Below are positions 9,804 to 18,528 of a stretch of 64,000 nt of DNA, piece after piece. The notes beneath the pieces are model-generated. The model saw only the letters and a program-made list of their open reading frames with translations, searched no databases and was not told where the DNA came from. Every line of letters starts with the position of its first letter. The first letter of the stretch is position 1. Made by a program: the position numbers and the translations under genes. This DNA is from Luteolibacter luteus (GTDB taxonomy: Bacteria; Verrucomicrobiota; Verrucomicrobiia; Verrucomicrobiales; Akkermansiaceae), in assembly GCF_012913485.1 (NCBI RefSeq), contig NZ_CP051774.1, forward strand, positions 1,798,001 through 1,862,000. Direction: 5' to 3'.

Positions 9804-10307
9804 ATGGAAAGCCACGAAGTGCTGCGCCGAGCGTTCTCAAAAACCAGCCCCAAGGCAGTCGCCGCGGATCTGGGGATTTCCCTCTCCCTCGTTTACAAGT
9901 GGGCGGAAAAGCAAAGCGAGGATGGCAGCGGCAGCCGCAACCCGCTGGATCGCCTGCTCAAGATCATCGAGCTGAGCGGGGATCTGGGCGTGATCGAGTG
10001 GCTCTGCCAGCAGACCGGCGGCTACTTCGTGCGGAATCCGAAGAGTTCCTGTGAAAAGGGCTATCAGGTCCTTCCCGCCACCAACGAGATCATCAGCCAG
10101 TTCTCGGCCCTTCTTCAGCAGATCTCCGCCGCAGCGCTCGATCACTCGATCAACGCCAAGGAAGCCAAGGAAATCCGCGAGTGCTGGGACAAGCTGAAGA
10201 GCTACGCCGAAGGCTTCGTCCGCTGCTGCGAGGAAGGCGACTACGACCAGATGCTGCACATTCCGAAGCCCTCGGAAGGTCCGGCCCGCTATCCGGTGAC
10301 GAAGTAA
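9804..10307 (+). CDS. Small helix-turn-helix protein (CII-like)
   Basis: A 167-residue protein starting at the ATG at 9804 (an upstream in-frame start at 9774 is less likely). Residues about 13-33 form a helix-turn-helix (SPKAVAADLGISLSLVYKWAE), and the rest is helical with four cysteines. It resembles the phage CII-like regulatory family that is also found as a chromosomal gene in Verrucomicrobiota and Planctomycetota. No phage genes are nearby, so it is probably a resident regulator. Target unknown. Confidence 0.7.
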   Translation: MESHEVLRRAFSKTSPKAVAADLGISLSLVYKWAEKQSEDGSGSRNPLDRLLKIIELSGDLGVIEWLCQQTGGYFVRNPKSSCEKGYQVLPATNEIISQFSALLQQISAAALDHSINAKEAKEIRECWDKLKSYAEGFVRCCEEGDYDQMLHIPKPSEGPARYPVTK

Positions 10308-10320
10308 GGCATCTACCGGC

Positions 10321-10578
10321 CTACGACTTCTTCCACCAATCTTCTTCCTTCTCCCAAGGGGCGCGTTCTTCGCCGCCGCTGGGAGACGCGGGATGCCGTT
10401 CGGCCTCCTCCTCTTCGCGCTTTAGCTCGTCGAGCAGCTTCTCCACCTCGCTCTCCCGCCTCTTCCCGCTGCGGTAGATACCACTGACCAAAAGGGCCAC
10501 CACCCCGAGGCTCAGCACGAGGATCACGACCATCGCCATCGCGAAGCCATCCACCGCACTGACCACTGCGTGGAACAT
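10321..10578 (-). CDS. Small single-pass membrane protein, unknown
   Basis: 85 residues: one N-terminal membrane helix (about 12-36) followed by a highly charged, coiled-coil-like tail (Glu/Lys/Arg-rich) that ends in tryptophans and lysines. It lies 10 bases downstream of the acetyltransferase gene on the same strand, so the two are probably co-transcribed. No family recognised. Confidence 0.6.
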   Translation of the reverse strand: MFHAVVSAVDGFAMAMVVILVLSLGVVALLVSGIYRSGKRRESEVEKLLDELKREEEEAERHPASPSGGEERAPWEKEEDWWKKS

Positions 10579-10588
10579 GAGCTCGGTC

Positions 10589-11086
10589 TCAGGTTTCCGA
10601 AATGAACCGGCGCATCGGAATCATGTTCGAATATTCGAAGCCGTTCTTTTTGAAGAAATGCTGCGATTCAGCGCTGATCTTGTCGGTCAGCAGCGTGATC
10701 CGCTTGAAGTCCTTCTGCTTCGCAAACTCGACGACATGGTCGAGCAGCATGGTCCCGTAGCCTTGGCCACGGTGAGACGGGTGAACGATCACGTCTTCCA
10801 TCAGGATCACGAAACCGCCCATGGCCGTGGAGATGGTGAAAAGCAGGTTCACCATCCCGATGATCCGGGTCTCGTTGCGCACGACGAAAATCCGCCCGCG
10901 GCTCGGCTGCTCCAAGATCAGGCCGATGCCCCGTTCCTGAGCGTCATGGTCCGGCGTAAAATCGTCGGAGAGGGCGAAAAGCTCCATCACCAGATCGGTC
11001 AAGGCCGGCAGATCCTCGATGGTCGCAGGCTCGACCTTCGGGCGGTTGGCAACGGCGAGGTCGCTCTCGACGGACGCTTTGTTCAC
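10589..11086 (-). CDS. GNAT-family N-acetyltransferase
   Basis: 165 residues. The GNAT core is complete: acetyl-CoA pyrophosphate loop [14 protein letters not shown] (the R/QxxGxG/A motif), preceding beta strand ILMEDVIV, and the C-terminal part [11 protein letters not shown] typical of motif B. Substrate is unknown. The frame stays open further upstream, but that part runs antisense through the rpmH promoter and has low-complexity composition, so I prefer the GTG at 11086 (VNKASVES). Divergent from rpmH. Confidence 0.82.
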   Translation of the reverse strand: MNKASVESDLAVANRPKVEPATIEDLPALTDLVMELFALSDDFTPDHDAQERGIGLILEQPSRGRIFVVRNETRIIGMVNLLFTISTAMGGFVILMEDVIVHPSHRGQGYGTMLLDHVVEFAKQKDFKRITLLTDKISAESQHFFKKNGFEYSNMIPMRRFISET

Positions 11087-11174
11087 AAGGGGAGGGTGGC
11101 ACGCCGGTCCCGCACCGGCACGATATTTCCCCGGCAACTTTGAAAAATTTCCGGACAAAGGGGAATTTGGCGCA

Positions 11175-11202
11175 TTGACAAGCGGGTCCGGATTCCTAGA
11201 GT
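11175..11202 (+). promoter_or_regulatory. Candidate sigma-70 promoter of rpmH operon
   Basis: A perfect -35 box TTGACA (11175-11180) is followed after 16 bases by TAGAGT (11197-11202), a 4 of 6 match to the -10 consensus. It lies about 70 bases before the rpmH start codon in the gap between divergent genes. A strong promoter is expected for a ribosomal protein gene. Confidence 0.65.
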
Positions 11203-11270
11203 GCGCGCCCGCCCGAGCCGGAACAAGGGTTCCGCCGCGGAGATTCAAACCGCTTTTTCCCGATACCGCC

Positions 11271-11453
11271 ATGAAACGCACCTTCCAGCCCTCCAAGCGC
11301 ACCCGCAAGCGTCAGCACGGCTTCCGCGCACGCATGGCGACCAAGTCCGGCCGCGACATCATCAAGCGCCGCCGTCAAAAGGGCCGCAAGCGCCTCATTC
11401 CGAAGGGTGCCGAGCTGCAATACGCCCGCCACACCACCCAGCACGGGGTGTAA
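11271..11453 (+). CDS. rpmH: 50S ribosomal protein L34
   Basis: 60 residues, starting with [20 protein letters not shown], the highly conserved L34 N-terminus, followed by the [20 protein letters not shown] core. It is somewhat longer than the usual 44-50 residues because of a C-terminal extension ([19 protein letters not shown]). It is first in the conserved rpmH-rnpA-yidD-yidC order, 26 bases before rnpA. Confidence 0.97.
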   Translation: MKRTFQPSKRTRKRQHGFRARMATKSGRDIIKRRRQKGRKRLIPKGAELQYARHTTQHGV

Positions 11454-11479
11454 TTTTTCTTGCCCGCCGCGCCCGGCCC

Positions 11480-11836
11480 ATGCGCCTCCCGCGGAAGCAG
11501 AGCATGTCGAAACGCGCGGATTTTTCCCGCGTGCGAAAAGACGGCCAAGCGAAAGCTGGCCGTTTTGTCGTTGTCAGCACCCTCAGCGATCCCTCCCTCC
11601 CCCACCTTCTGGTGGGCTTCATCACCACCCGGAAGGTCGGCAAGGCTCACGACCGGAATCTCCTCCGCCGCCGCCTGCGCTCGATCCTCCAGCGTCACGG
11701 CCACCGGCTGGCCGATCCGAAGCGTCTGCTGGTCGCCATTCCCCGCGTCGGAGCCGCCCAAGCCAGTTTCGCGGAACTGGAGGAGGACTGGCTGCGTCAG
11801 GTGAAGCGCCTCGGGCTGTTCGCCAGTGGAAAATGA
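11480..11836 (+). CDS. rnpA: Ribonuclease P protein component
   Basis: 118 residues; the small basic protein that binds RNase P RNA and helps 5' maturation of tRNA precursors. The conserved RNR-type motif is visible as KVGKAHDRNLLRRRLRSI, with FVVVSTLSD and VGFITTRK strands before it. An ATG at 11480 gives the family length. Its end overlaps by 11 bases a possible early ATG of the next gene, but the next gene more likely starts later. Confidence 0.95.
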   Translation: MRLPRKQSMSKRADFSRVRKDGQAKAGRFVVVSTLSDPSLPHLLVGFITTRKVGKAHDRNLLRRRLRSILQRHGHRLADPKRLLVAIPRVGAAQASFAELEEDWLRQVKRLGLFASGK

Positions 11837-11936
11837 AAGCCACCGGGTGCGAAACGACGCGAAAATTCTCACTGCGGATCTCCCCGCTAGTGCTATCTCC
11901 GGCACCTGCCACTTCGCTTTTCCCGCCCGGCATCCC

Positions 11937-12218
11937 GTGAAATTGGTCATCCGGCTCCTGATCCGCTTCTATCAGAAGTTCCTCAATCCCGTGCTAAAGG
12001 CACTGGGAGGGCCGAACTCCGGCTGCCGTTTTCAGCCCACCTGCTCGAACTACTTTCTCCAAGCCGTGGAAGCTCACGGGTCCCTCCGCGGCTCCTGGCT
12101 CGGGATCTGCCGGATTTTCCGCTGTCATCCTTGGGGGGGCTATGGTTATGACCCCGTCCCGCCGAAACCGGGTGCGGAAAACAACTCTCCCGGACGTCCC
12201 GCCGGGCCGGAAACCTGA
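11937..12218 (+). CDS. yidD: Membrane protein insertion efficiency factor YidD
   Basis: 93 residues from the GTG at 11937. An amphipathic N-terminal helix (VKLVIRLLIRFYQKFLNPVL) precedes the signature cysteine core: GCRFQPTCSNYFLQA, then CRIFRCHPWGGYGYDPVP. YidD helps the YidC/Sec pathway and sits at the inner membrane surface. The same frame also has an ATG at 11826, overlapping rnpA, but the extra 37 residues have no family counterpart. The C-terminal tail is Pro/Gly-rich and variable. Confidence 0.93.
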   Translation: MKLVIRLLIRFYQKFLNPVLKALGGPNSGCRFQPTCSNYFLQAVEAHGSLRGSWLGICRIFRCHPWGGYGYDPVPPKPGAENNSPGRPAGPET

Positions 12219-12245
12219 CGGGACTTTTCATTTTCCCACATTCCC

Positions 12246-14126
12246 ATGTACGACCGAAAGACTTGGATCGTCGTTGTCCTCTGCAGCGTGCTGCTGGCCG
12301 TAAACCTGTACTTCAACTCGAAGAACCAGGCGGCCGTCCAGGCGCAGAAGCAGAAGGAGGCCGCCGAGCTGGCCGCTTCCCAGCCGCCTGCCCCCACCAC
12401 CACTCCCGAGGCCAAGGCCGAGGAAACCGGCTCGATGGTCGAGGTCGATCCGCCGGAACAGGTGGCTGAAGTGCTCGCCACTCTGGAAACTCCGGAAACC
12501 ATCTTCACCTTCACCTCCGTCGGCGGTGGCCTGAAAACCGCACAGGTGAAGAACCAGACCAACGGCCTGCTCGGCCCGGTCATGCTGAACCGCCACGGTT
12601 CCAGCCCGCTCGGGGCAATCGCCGAAGGTCCGGACCGCATGGAGGCGACCAACTACACGATGGTCGACGAGGAATCCGTGAGTGGAAAATCCGTCGTCTT
12701 CCGCGGCAAGCTGCCCTCCGGCCTCTGGGCAAAGAAGACCTGGTCCCTCGTCGAAGGCAGCAATGAAGGCACGCCCTACATGCTCGACTTCAAGCTGCAG
12801 ATCGAGAACGGCCGCCAGGAGCAGATGAACCTGGATTCCTTCAGCATCTTCATTGGCACCGCCACTCCGCTCGATACCGTCGAGCGCGGCGAGCAAACCG
12901 GCTTCGTCGTCAACGATGGCCGTGACTTCCGCTTCCACTCCGTCTCCGAGTTCGGCAAGGCATGGTTCGGCATGCGCAAAGAGCGCAGCCTGATCACCCA
13001 GCCGGTCGAAAAGGCGATCTACGCCGGTGTCGCGAATCAGTTCTTCGCCACCGTCGTCCGCCCGATGGAAGTCGGTGAATCGCTGCTCTGGGCCAAGGTC
13101 GAGACCACTACCCTGCAAGCAGACCACCATCCGGTGAAGACGATCCGAGCCGGCCTGCGCCTGCCGAACGCCACGCTCTCCCCGGGCGACCAGCGCACCC
13201 TCACCTATCAGATTTTCGCCGGTCCGAAGCAGAACCGCGTGCTCCGCAAGATGGAGGATCAGTTCGGCGGCGAATGGGGAACCCTGATGAACTATGGTTT
13301 CTTCAGCCCCTTCAGCCGCTTCATGAACTGGTCGCTGTGGTGGGTCCACGCCGGCATGACCAAGATCTCCAGCAAGTGGTCTTGGGGTCTCGCTGTGCTC
13401 GTGCTGACCCTCTGCCTCCGCACTGTCATCTGGCCGCTCTACAATCGCTCCAACCGCTCGATGAAGCGGATGTCCAAGCTCAAGCCGGAGATGGACAAGC
13501 TGCGCGAGAAGTATCCGGACGATCCGCAGAAGATGAATCAGGAGATGATGGGCATGTACCGCAAGTACGGCATCAATCCCCTCGGCGGCTGCTTGCCGAT
13601 GTTCGCCCAGCTCCCGATCTTCTTCGGCTTCTACTCGATGCTTCTCCACGCCGTGGAAATGCGCGGCCAGAGCTTCCTCTGGGTGACCGATCTCTCGCAG
13701 CCGGACACGGTGGCCCACATCCTGGGTCTCCCGATCAATCCGCTGCCGATCGTGATGGCGATCACCAGCTTCGGGCAAATGGCAATGATGCCGAATACCG
13801 GCGGGGACAAGACTCAGATGATGATGATCAAGTTCATGCCGTTCTTCTTCCTCTTCATCTGTTACAACTTCGCATCCGCACTCGCTCTCTACTGGACCAC
13901 CTCGAACATCTTCTCGATCGCCCAAACTTGGCTGAGCAACCGCATGCCGGAGCCCGAGCTGAAGGTGAAAGCCGGTGGCACCGGAAAGAGCTTCATGGAG
14001 CGCATGGTCGAAAAGCAGGCGGAAATGGAGCGCATGAAGCAGGCCCGCGGCCGCGTCGTCGATTCCGGCAATGGCGATGACAGCGGCTCCACGGGCAAGA
14101 AGCGTCCGCCACGCACGGGGGGCTGA
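12246..14126 (+). CDS. yidC: Membrane protein insertase YidC
   Basis: 626 residues. One N-terminal membrane helix (about 6-23), a linker rich in Ala/Glu/Pro, the large periplasmic beta domain found in Gram-negative YidC (roughly 75-355), and then the conserved C-terminal insertase core with five helices, including the cytoplasmic coiled loop RSMKRMSKLKPEMDKLREKY and GINPLGGCLPMFAQLPIFFGFY. The presence of the periplasmic domain supports a diderm organism. The C-terminal tail is basic (ending KKRPPRTGG) and may contact the ribosome. It starts 27 bases after yidD and is followed by a hairpin terminator. Confidence 0.96.
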   Translation: MYDRKTWIVVVLCSVLLAVNLYFNSKNQAAVQAQKQKEAAELAASQPPAPTTTPEAKAEETGSMVEVDPPEQVAEVLATLETPETIFTFTSVGGGLKTAQVKNQTNGLLGPVMLNRHGSSPLGAIAEGPDRMEATNYTMVDEESVSGKSVVFRGKLPSGLWAKKTWSLVEGSNEGTPYMLDFKLQIENGRQEQMNLDSFSIFIGTATPLDTVERGEQTGFVVNDGRDFRFHSVSEFGKAWFGMRKERSLITQPVEKAIYAGVANQFFATVVRPMEVGESLLWAKVETTTLQADHHPVKTIRAGLRLPNATLSPGDQRTLTYQIFAGPKQNRVLRKMEDQFGGEWGTLMNYGFFSPFSRFMNWSLWWVHAGMTKISSKWSWGLAVLVLTLCLRTVIWPLYNRSNRSMKRMSKLKPEMDKLREKYPDDPQKMNQEMMGMYRKYGINPLGGCLPMFAQLPIFFGFYSMLLHAVEMRGQSFLWVTDLSQPDTVAHILGLPINPLPIVMAITSFGQMAMMPNTGGDKTQMMMIKFMPFFFLFICYNFASALALYWTTSNIFSIAQTWLSNRMPEPELKVKAGGTGKSFMERMVEKQAEMERMKQARGRVVDSGNGDDSGSTGKKRPPRTGG

Positions 14127-14144
14127 TTCCACGCCTTTTTCTCC

Positions 14145-14178
14145 AAGCCGCGCCGGATGATCTCCCGCGCGGCTTTTT
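14145..14178 (+). terminator. Rho-independent terminator after yidC
   Basis: Inverted repeat AAGCCGCGC / GCGCGGCTT (arms 14145-14153 and 14167-14175, 13-base loop) runs directly into TTTTT. It lies 20 bases after the yidC stop and closes the rpmH-yidC block. Confidence 0.85.
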
Positions 14179-14256
14179 CGTGGACAGATGAATCCCGCAC
14201 GATTCGTCACGCAGCCATCATTGGACGAACGGCAGGAATCGGTTAGTCTATCCCTG

Positions 14257-14628
14257 ATGCCCGCGGAGAGACGCAATGTTTTGGGTGGCGTATTGCAGCC
14301 ATGCTCGAAGGATCCGATGACCGGGTTCTTCCGCGACGGCTGCTGCCGGACGGGCCGCGGCGATGTGGGCGTGCACGTGGTATGTGCGATGGTGACCGAG
14401 GATTTCCTCGCCTTCTCAAAGAGCCGCGGGAACGACCTCTCCACCCCGCGCCCCGAGTTCGATTTTCCGGGCCTGAAACCGGGCGACCGCTGGTGCCTCT
14501 GCGCCTCCCGCTGGCGGGATGCGCTCCTTGCCGGAATGGCCCCGCCCGTGGTGCTGGAAGCTACCCACGAGTCCGCGCTGGAGTTTCTGGATCTCGTGGA
14601 TCTCCGGGCTCACGCCTACCACGCGTAA
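14257..14628 (+). CDS. DUF2237 family protein
   Basis: About 123 residues from the ATG at 14257. It shows the near-invariant DUF2237 motifs NVLGG..LQPCS..PMTGFFRDGCC, then TEDFLAFSKSRGNDLSTP and FPGLKPGDRWCLCASRW, with the family's conserved cysteines. Function is unknown in all organisms; the cysteines suggest metal or redox chemistry. Its last 68 bases overlap, tail to tail, the end of the membrane protein gene on the other strand. Confidence 0.9.
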   Translation: MPAERRNVLGGVLQPCSKDPMTGFFRDGCCRTGRGDVGVHVVCAMVTEDFLAFSKSRGNDLSTPRPEFDFPGLKPGDRWCLCASRWRDALLAGMAPPVVLEATHESALEFLDLVDLRAHAYHA

Positions 14629-14998
14629 GCCATTCGTCAAAGGGCTGCGTGAAAAGCTGCCAGTGGAGGAAGCCGAGAAAGGCCAAATAGGTCAGCATCA
14701 GCACGGTGACGACCCAGAAACCATCAAGGCCCCAGATCTGTCCGGGAAATAGCGACCGGTGCGCTACCGCCACGAATCCGAAGATCAGAAGACAGAAGAG
14801 GTAGATCGACTTGAACAAGCCATCCGCGGCAGATCGGGCCCAAGGCAATCCCAAGGCCAAACCCACACTGGCAGGCACAAAAAGAACGCAGGGATTGAAG
14901 TAGAGCTTCCCCACCAAAAAGAAGCGGATCATCTCCCAGCCCGAATAGAGGCCCACCGCCAAAAGCGACAGGATCACGAAGACTACCCGGAGCGACAT
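14561..14998 (-). CDS. Four-helix membrane protein, unknown
   Basis: 145 residues with about four predicted membrane segments (around 3-20, 34-52, 62-82, 92-112) and an arginine/proline-rich C-terminal tail. No family recognised. The 3' end overlaps the DUF2237 gene on the opposite strand by 68 bases; the overlapping tail is low complexity (Arg/Pro/Glu), so the membrane part may be the only folded part. Confidence 0.65.
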   Translation of the reverse strand: MSLRVVFVILSLLAVGLYSGWEMIRFFLVGKLYFNPCVLFVPASVGLALGLPWARSAADGLFKSIYLFCLLIFGFVAVAHRSLFPGQIWGLDGFWVVTVLMLTYLAFLGFLHWQLFTQPFDEWLTRGRREPGDPRDPETPARTRG

Positions 14999-15092
14999 GG
15001 AGGCGTCTTACCACACCCCAGGCCCCATGCCAAGGAGGGGACGCCGCAGGTGAGGCTCGCCAGCAGCCACTGACACTTGGTAGCCGTATTCC

Positions 15093-16229
15093 ATGAAGAA
15101 GGCTTGGATCCTGATCTCAATCTTGGGTGCGGTCCACCCGGCTGCGGCGGAGCCCATGACCGTGGAGGGACTCCCCCAACCCATCGAACTCTCCCTGCCG
15201 GACAAGCACGATCCGGCGAAGTCCTGGCCTGCCGTCTTCTTCTACCACGGCACCGGCGGCCACCCGACCACCCACATGATCCGGCAGCACACCGGATCGA
15301 AAAATTGGATCGTCGTCGGCATGGGCTACACCAAGCCCGGCCCCTTCACCTACACACCGGAGAACCTCCAGCGGGAACTCGTCATCCTGCAGCGGGTCCG
15401 TGATGAGCTCGTGAAGACCAAGGGACTCGATCCGAGGCGGCTCTACGTGTCCGGCTTCAGCATGGGTGGCTGGATGAGCGGCATGCTCCTGCAAGCCGAG
15501 CCCTCGCTCGCAGGCGCGGCAATCCTCGGTGGCGGCCACATGCATGAAGTCACGCCGAAGCGGAAGGCTCTGCCGCCGCAGACCCCGGTTTTCCTCGGTG
15601 TCGGGAGAAACGATGGCGTGTATCCTTTCGCGCTGAAAGCGAAGCTGTTCTTCGGCGGCCTCGGTGCCGATGTCCGCATGGAGACATGGGACGGCCTCGG
15701 CCATGAATTCCCGAAGGAAGGGTCTCCGGGTCTAAAGGAATGGTTCACGCTGCGGGCGGGCGGTGCGCCGGACAATGACGCGGTCACCAAGGAGTATCAG
15801 CGGATCACCGGTTTGGCTTCCTTGGAGCAATGGCAAGCCCTGCTAGAGTTCCGCGAGCACCCCTTCGTCAACGCTCCCGGACAAACCTGGCCGGAGACCA
15901 TCAAAACGAAGCTCGAGGAACTGGAGAAAGATCCGGCCGTCGTCGAAGAAGCGAAGCTCTATCGCCGCCACCGCCAGCTGCTCGCGAACGAGGTGAAAGC
16001 GATCACCCTGCCCGATCTCGAAAAAGTGGGTGAAGCCTATTCCGTATTGGTCCTCGAAGCGGGCAACAGCAGCCAGACCGACCTCATCGCCGCAGATAAG
16101 AAGCGCGTGGACGGCTTGCTCAAAAGCTTCCGAGCCCAGAGCGCCGAACGAAAGCAGCAAGCAAAGCCCATCCAAGTCGATCCCCCCAAGGACGATCGCC
16201 GGATCCCGAGGAACCCAATGGTGAGGTAG
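15093..16229 (+). CDS. Exported alpha/beta-hydrolase (esterase/PHB depolymerase-like)
   Basis: 378 residues. A signal peptide (MKKAWILISILGAVHPAAA) precedes an alpha/beta-hydrolase domain with oxyanion region FFYHGTGGH, nucleophile elbow GFSMGGW (catalytic Ser), an acid candidate in GVGRNDGVYP and the catalytic His in WDGLGHEFP. The last 130 residues form a helical extension rich in Glu/Lys. The layout resembles secreted polyester/feruloyl esterases of the LpqC/PHB-depolymerase group; substrate is not determinable. Confidence 0.82.
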   Translation: MKKAWILISILGAVHPAAAEPMTVEGLPQPIELSLPDKHDPAKSWPAVFFYHGTGGHPTTHMIRQHTGSKNWIVVGMGYTKPGPFTYTPENLQRELVILQRVRDELVKTKGLDPRRLYVSGFSMGGWMSGMLLQAEPSLAGAAILGGGHMHEVTPKRKALPPQTPVFLGVGRNDGVYPFALKAKLFFGGLGADVRMETWDGLGHEFPKEGSPGLKEWFTLRAGGAPDNDAVTKEYQRITGLASLEQWQALLEFREHPFVNAPGQTWPETIKTKLEELEKDPAVVEEAKLYRRHRQLLANEVKAITLPDLEKVGEAYSVLVLEAGNSSQTDLIAADKKRVDGLLKSFRAQSAERKQQAKPIQVDPPKDDRRIPRNPMVR

Positions 16230-16241
16230 CCCTGTAGATTT

Positions 16242-16558
16242 ATGACCTTTGATTTCACATGCCCCGGATGTGGAGCAACGCTAGCGGCAGACGAAACTGA
16301 AATCGGAGAGATTGTCACCTGTCCTGGGTGCGATTCCCAGATTGTTGCAGAATCAGCCGCATTCAGCATGCGGGAGCCACCTTCTCCTCTGACGATCTTG
16401 AAATCGCCTTTCTGATCGCCACGGCCCAGCTTCAATTGCGCGCCAGCTATCTCAGAGCCAACGCAATCTATGGATTAAAGTGGGACATCGACTTCGATTC
16501 CAATGGTAACGTCTTAAACTTTGTAGGGACTGCCTACGGGACCGCAATGATCGTCTGA
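16242..16558 (+). pseudogene. Zinc-ribbon/YbjQ-like gene, probably frameshifted
   Basis: From the ATG at 16242 one frame encodes 57 residues and stops at 16415. It has a clear zinc ribbon: CPGC at residues 7-10 and CPGC at 27-30. A second frame, open from before 16328 to the stop at 16558, continues with EIAFLIATAQLQLRASYLRA, then NAIYGLKWDIDFD and a final GTAYGTAMIV. This resembles the C-terminal half of the YbjQ/heavy-metal-binding family (PF01906: a helix, GANAV-G-, ending in GTAV). Joining the two frames (a -1 shift near 16360-16410) would give a sensible zinc-ribbon plus YbjQ-like protein of about 105 residues. Base composition is more AT-rich than its neighbours. It may be a real decay, a sequencing error, or two small genes. 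Confidence 0.55.
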
Positions 16559-16616
16559 GCCAGTAGTTTCGCTGCGAAGTTCATTCACAGAGAAATCCTC
16601 AGAGTGAATCCGCACC

Positions 16617-18374
16617 TCAATCCAGCAGCTCCGGATAGTATCGCCGCGCCATATCCATGGTCGCATCCATGATCTCCGAGCTGATACCCGTCTTCAGCGC
16701 GAAATTCGCCATATCGGAGCACTCCACATGGCTCAGCGCCCGGATCGCACGGCGCACCCGCGGGACCTGATGCGGACCCACGGAAAGCTCTTCCACACCC
16801 AAGCCTAACAGCAGCGGCGTGAGGCGGATGTCACCGGCCATTTCGCCGCAGACTCCGGTCCAAATCCCGGCATCCTTCGCCGCATCCACAGTGCGCTTGA
16901 TCAGCCGCACCACCGCAGGATGGGTCGGCCGGTAAAGATCGGCCACGTGGTGATTCACCCGGTCCACCGCCACGGTGTACTGGATCAGATCATTCGTGCC
17001 GATGGAGAAGAAATCGACTTCCGGGGCAATCAGATCGGCGATCACCGCGGCGCTCGGCACCTCGATCATCACACCGGTTTCCAGCTTCTCGTCGAAGGGC
17101 ACGCCCTGCGCCGAAAGCTCGTCCATGCACTCCTTGAGGAAATCTTTCGCACGCCGGACTTCGCCGAGGCCGGAAACCAGCGGGAACATCACCGCCAGCT
17201 TCCCATGCGCACTGGCACGCAGGATCGCGCGCAGCTGCTCCTTGAACATGCCAGGGCGGTCCAGCGAAACGCGGATACCGCGCCAGCCGAGGAAAGGATT
17301 CGGCTCCGGCTCGGTAAGCGGCTCGATCGGCAGCTTGTCACCACCCGCGTCCAAGGTCCGGATGATCACCGGATGCGGGGCCAGCTCCGTGGCCAGCCGC
17401 GTATAAGCCTCGGACTGCTCCAGCTCGCCCGGCATTTCCTCACCGTCCAGCAGCAGGAATTCGGTGCGGTAGAGGCCCACGCCTTTGGCACCGCTATTTC
17501 GCACCAAGGCCAGCTCGTCGATGAACTCGATGTTCGAGGAAAGCGTGATGGTCCGTCCGTCCGTGGTCGCGGTGGCGGCATCCCGCTGCGCTTCCAGATC
17601 TTGGCGGACCTTCTCCTTCCGGTCCTTCAACTCCTGATAGCGGGCCAGGGTCTCCTCCGAAGGATGAAGGATCAGGCGGCCCGAATAGCCATCGAGAATC
17701 GCCGGGGTCAGCGTGCGGATGTCCAGCACCGCGTCCTCGATCCCCACGATCGCCGGGATCCCCAGCGAGCGGGCGAGGATGCCCGAATGAGAGTTCACGC
17801 TGCCCAACTCGGTCGCGAAACCGACCACGTGGCGCCGGTTCAGGCCGGCGGTGTCAGTCGGGGAAAGATCGTAGGCAACGAGGATGTGCGTCTCGTCCGG
17901 GGCAGTGTGCCGCGGCGCCTCGTCCGGGCGGAAATTCCTCAGGACCCGCTGGCAGACATCCTCCAGATCCGCGGTGCGCTCGCGCAGGTAGGGATCCGGC
18001 ACCCGCCGCATCGCCTCCAGGAAGTGCTGCATCACCGCATAAAAAGCGAATTCCGCGTTTTGCCGCCGGGTGGCGATCGCGTCCGCCACGCGGTCCAGCA
18101 TCGCCCGGTCTTCGAGCACCATCAGGTGCGCCTCGAAAATGCGGCTCTCCTCCTCACCGGACAGCGCCTTGATCTTCTGCTGGAGCTCATCCAACTGGAG
18201 CTTGGTCTCCTCCAACGCCGTGCGGAAGCGCTCCTGCTCATGCGGAATGTCATTCTCATCAATGTGATAGACTTCCGGCGCAGAAAAGCCGCGGGCGACC
18301 ACGTGAACCGGGCCGATGCCGATCCCCGGGGAGACGGGGGTGCCTTGGAGCACGGTTTCCAGTTTTTCGCCCAT
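16617..18374 (-). CDS. ptsI: PTS enzyme I (phosphoenolpyruvate-protein phosphotransferase)
   Basis: 585 residues; transfers phosphate from PEP to HPr in the cytoplasm. The phosphohistidine domain shows SHSGILARSLGIPAIVG with the active His at residue 196; the PEP-binding barrel shows RTEFLL, IRTLDAGGDK, NPFLGWRGIR and the C-terminal catalytic loop GVCGEMAGD. Upstream of His196 the usual GGRTSH reads GSVNSH, a modest deviation. It is divergent from the HPr gene across a 154-base gap. No EII permease component is present in the window. Confidence 0.95.
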   Translation of the reverse strand: MGEKLETVLQGTPVSPGIGIGPVHVVARGFSAPEVYHIDENDIPHEQERFRTALEETKLQLDELQQKIKALSGEEESRIFEAHLMVLEDRAMLDRVADAIATRRQNAEFAFYAVMQHFLEAMRRVPDPYLRERTADLEDVCQRVLRNFRPDEAPRHTAPDETHILVAYDLSPTDTAGLNRRHVVGFATELGSVNSHSGILARSLGIPAIVGIEDAVLDIRTLTPAILDGYSGRLILHPSEETLARYQELKDRKEKVRQDLEAQRDAATATTDGRTITLSSNIEFIDELALVRNSGAKGVGLYRTEFLLLDGEEMPGELEQSEAYTRLATELAPHPVIIRTLDAGGDKLPIEPLTEPEPNPFLGWRGIRVSLDRPGMFKEQLRAILRASAHGKLAVMFPLVSGLGEVRRAKDFLKECMDELSAQGVPFDEKLETGVMIEVPSAAVIADLIAPEVDFFSIGTNDLIQYTVAVDRVNHHVADLYRPTHPAVVRLIKRTVDAAKDAGIWTGVCGEMAGDIRLTPLLLGLGVEELSVGPHQVPRVRRAIRALSHVECSDMANFALKTGISSEIMDATMDMARRYYPELLD

Positions 18375-18528
18375 GGAGTTCCTAGCGGTATGCTGTGAGG
18401 GATGGACGGTCCTTCAAAGAACAAAAATTGGAGTCATAAGCATCTTCCCCCACCCCGGACGAAAAAAATCCCTTGGAAGACTGGCTTTGATGCTCCTACG
18501 CTCCGCGCGTCTCGAATCCACTAGGCCG

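Noticed and set aside
9804-10307. Remnant of a prophage, because of the CII-like regulator
   Set aside because: No integrase, attachment site or structural phage gene is nearby; the gene has the base composition of its neighbours.
11086-11270. Possible chromosomal replication origin near rpmH
   Set aside because: rpmH-rnpA-yidC often lies by oriC, but there is no dnaA or dnaN gene and no cluster of TTATCCACA-like boxes here.
12228-14444. A 738-residue open frame on the minus strand, antisense to yidC
   Set aside because: It is antisense to a conserved gene, has His/Glu/Asp-rich low-complexity composition typical of shadow frames in GC-rich genomes, and no recognisable domain.
16360-16415. 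Programmed -1 frameshift joining the zinc ribbon and YbjQ-like halves
   Set aside because: No X-XXY-YYZ slippery heptamer followed by a stem-loop is visible, so decay or sequencing error is more likely.
16920-18398. A 492-residue plus-strand frame antisense to ptsI
   Set aside because: Composition is arginine/histidine-rich and it mirrors the codon periodicity of ptsI on the other strand.
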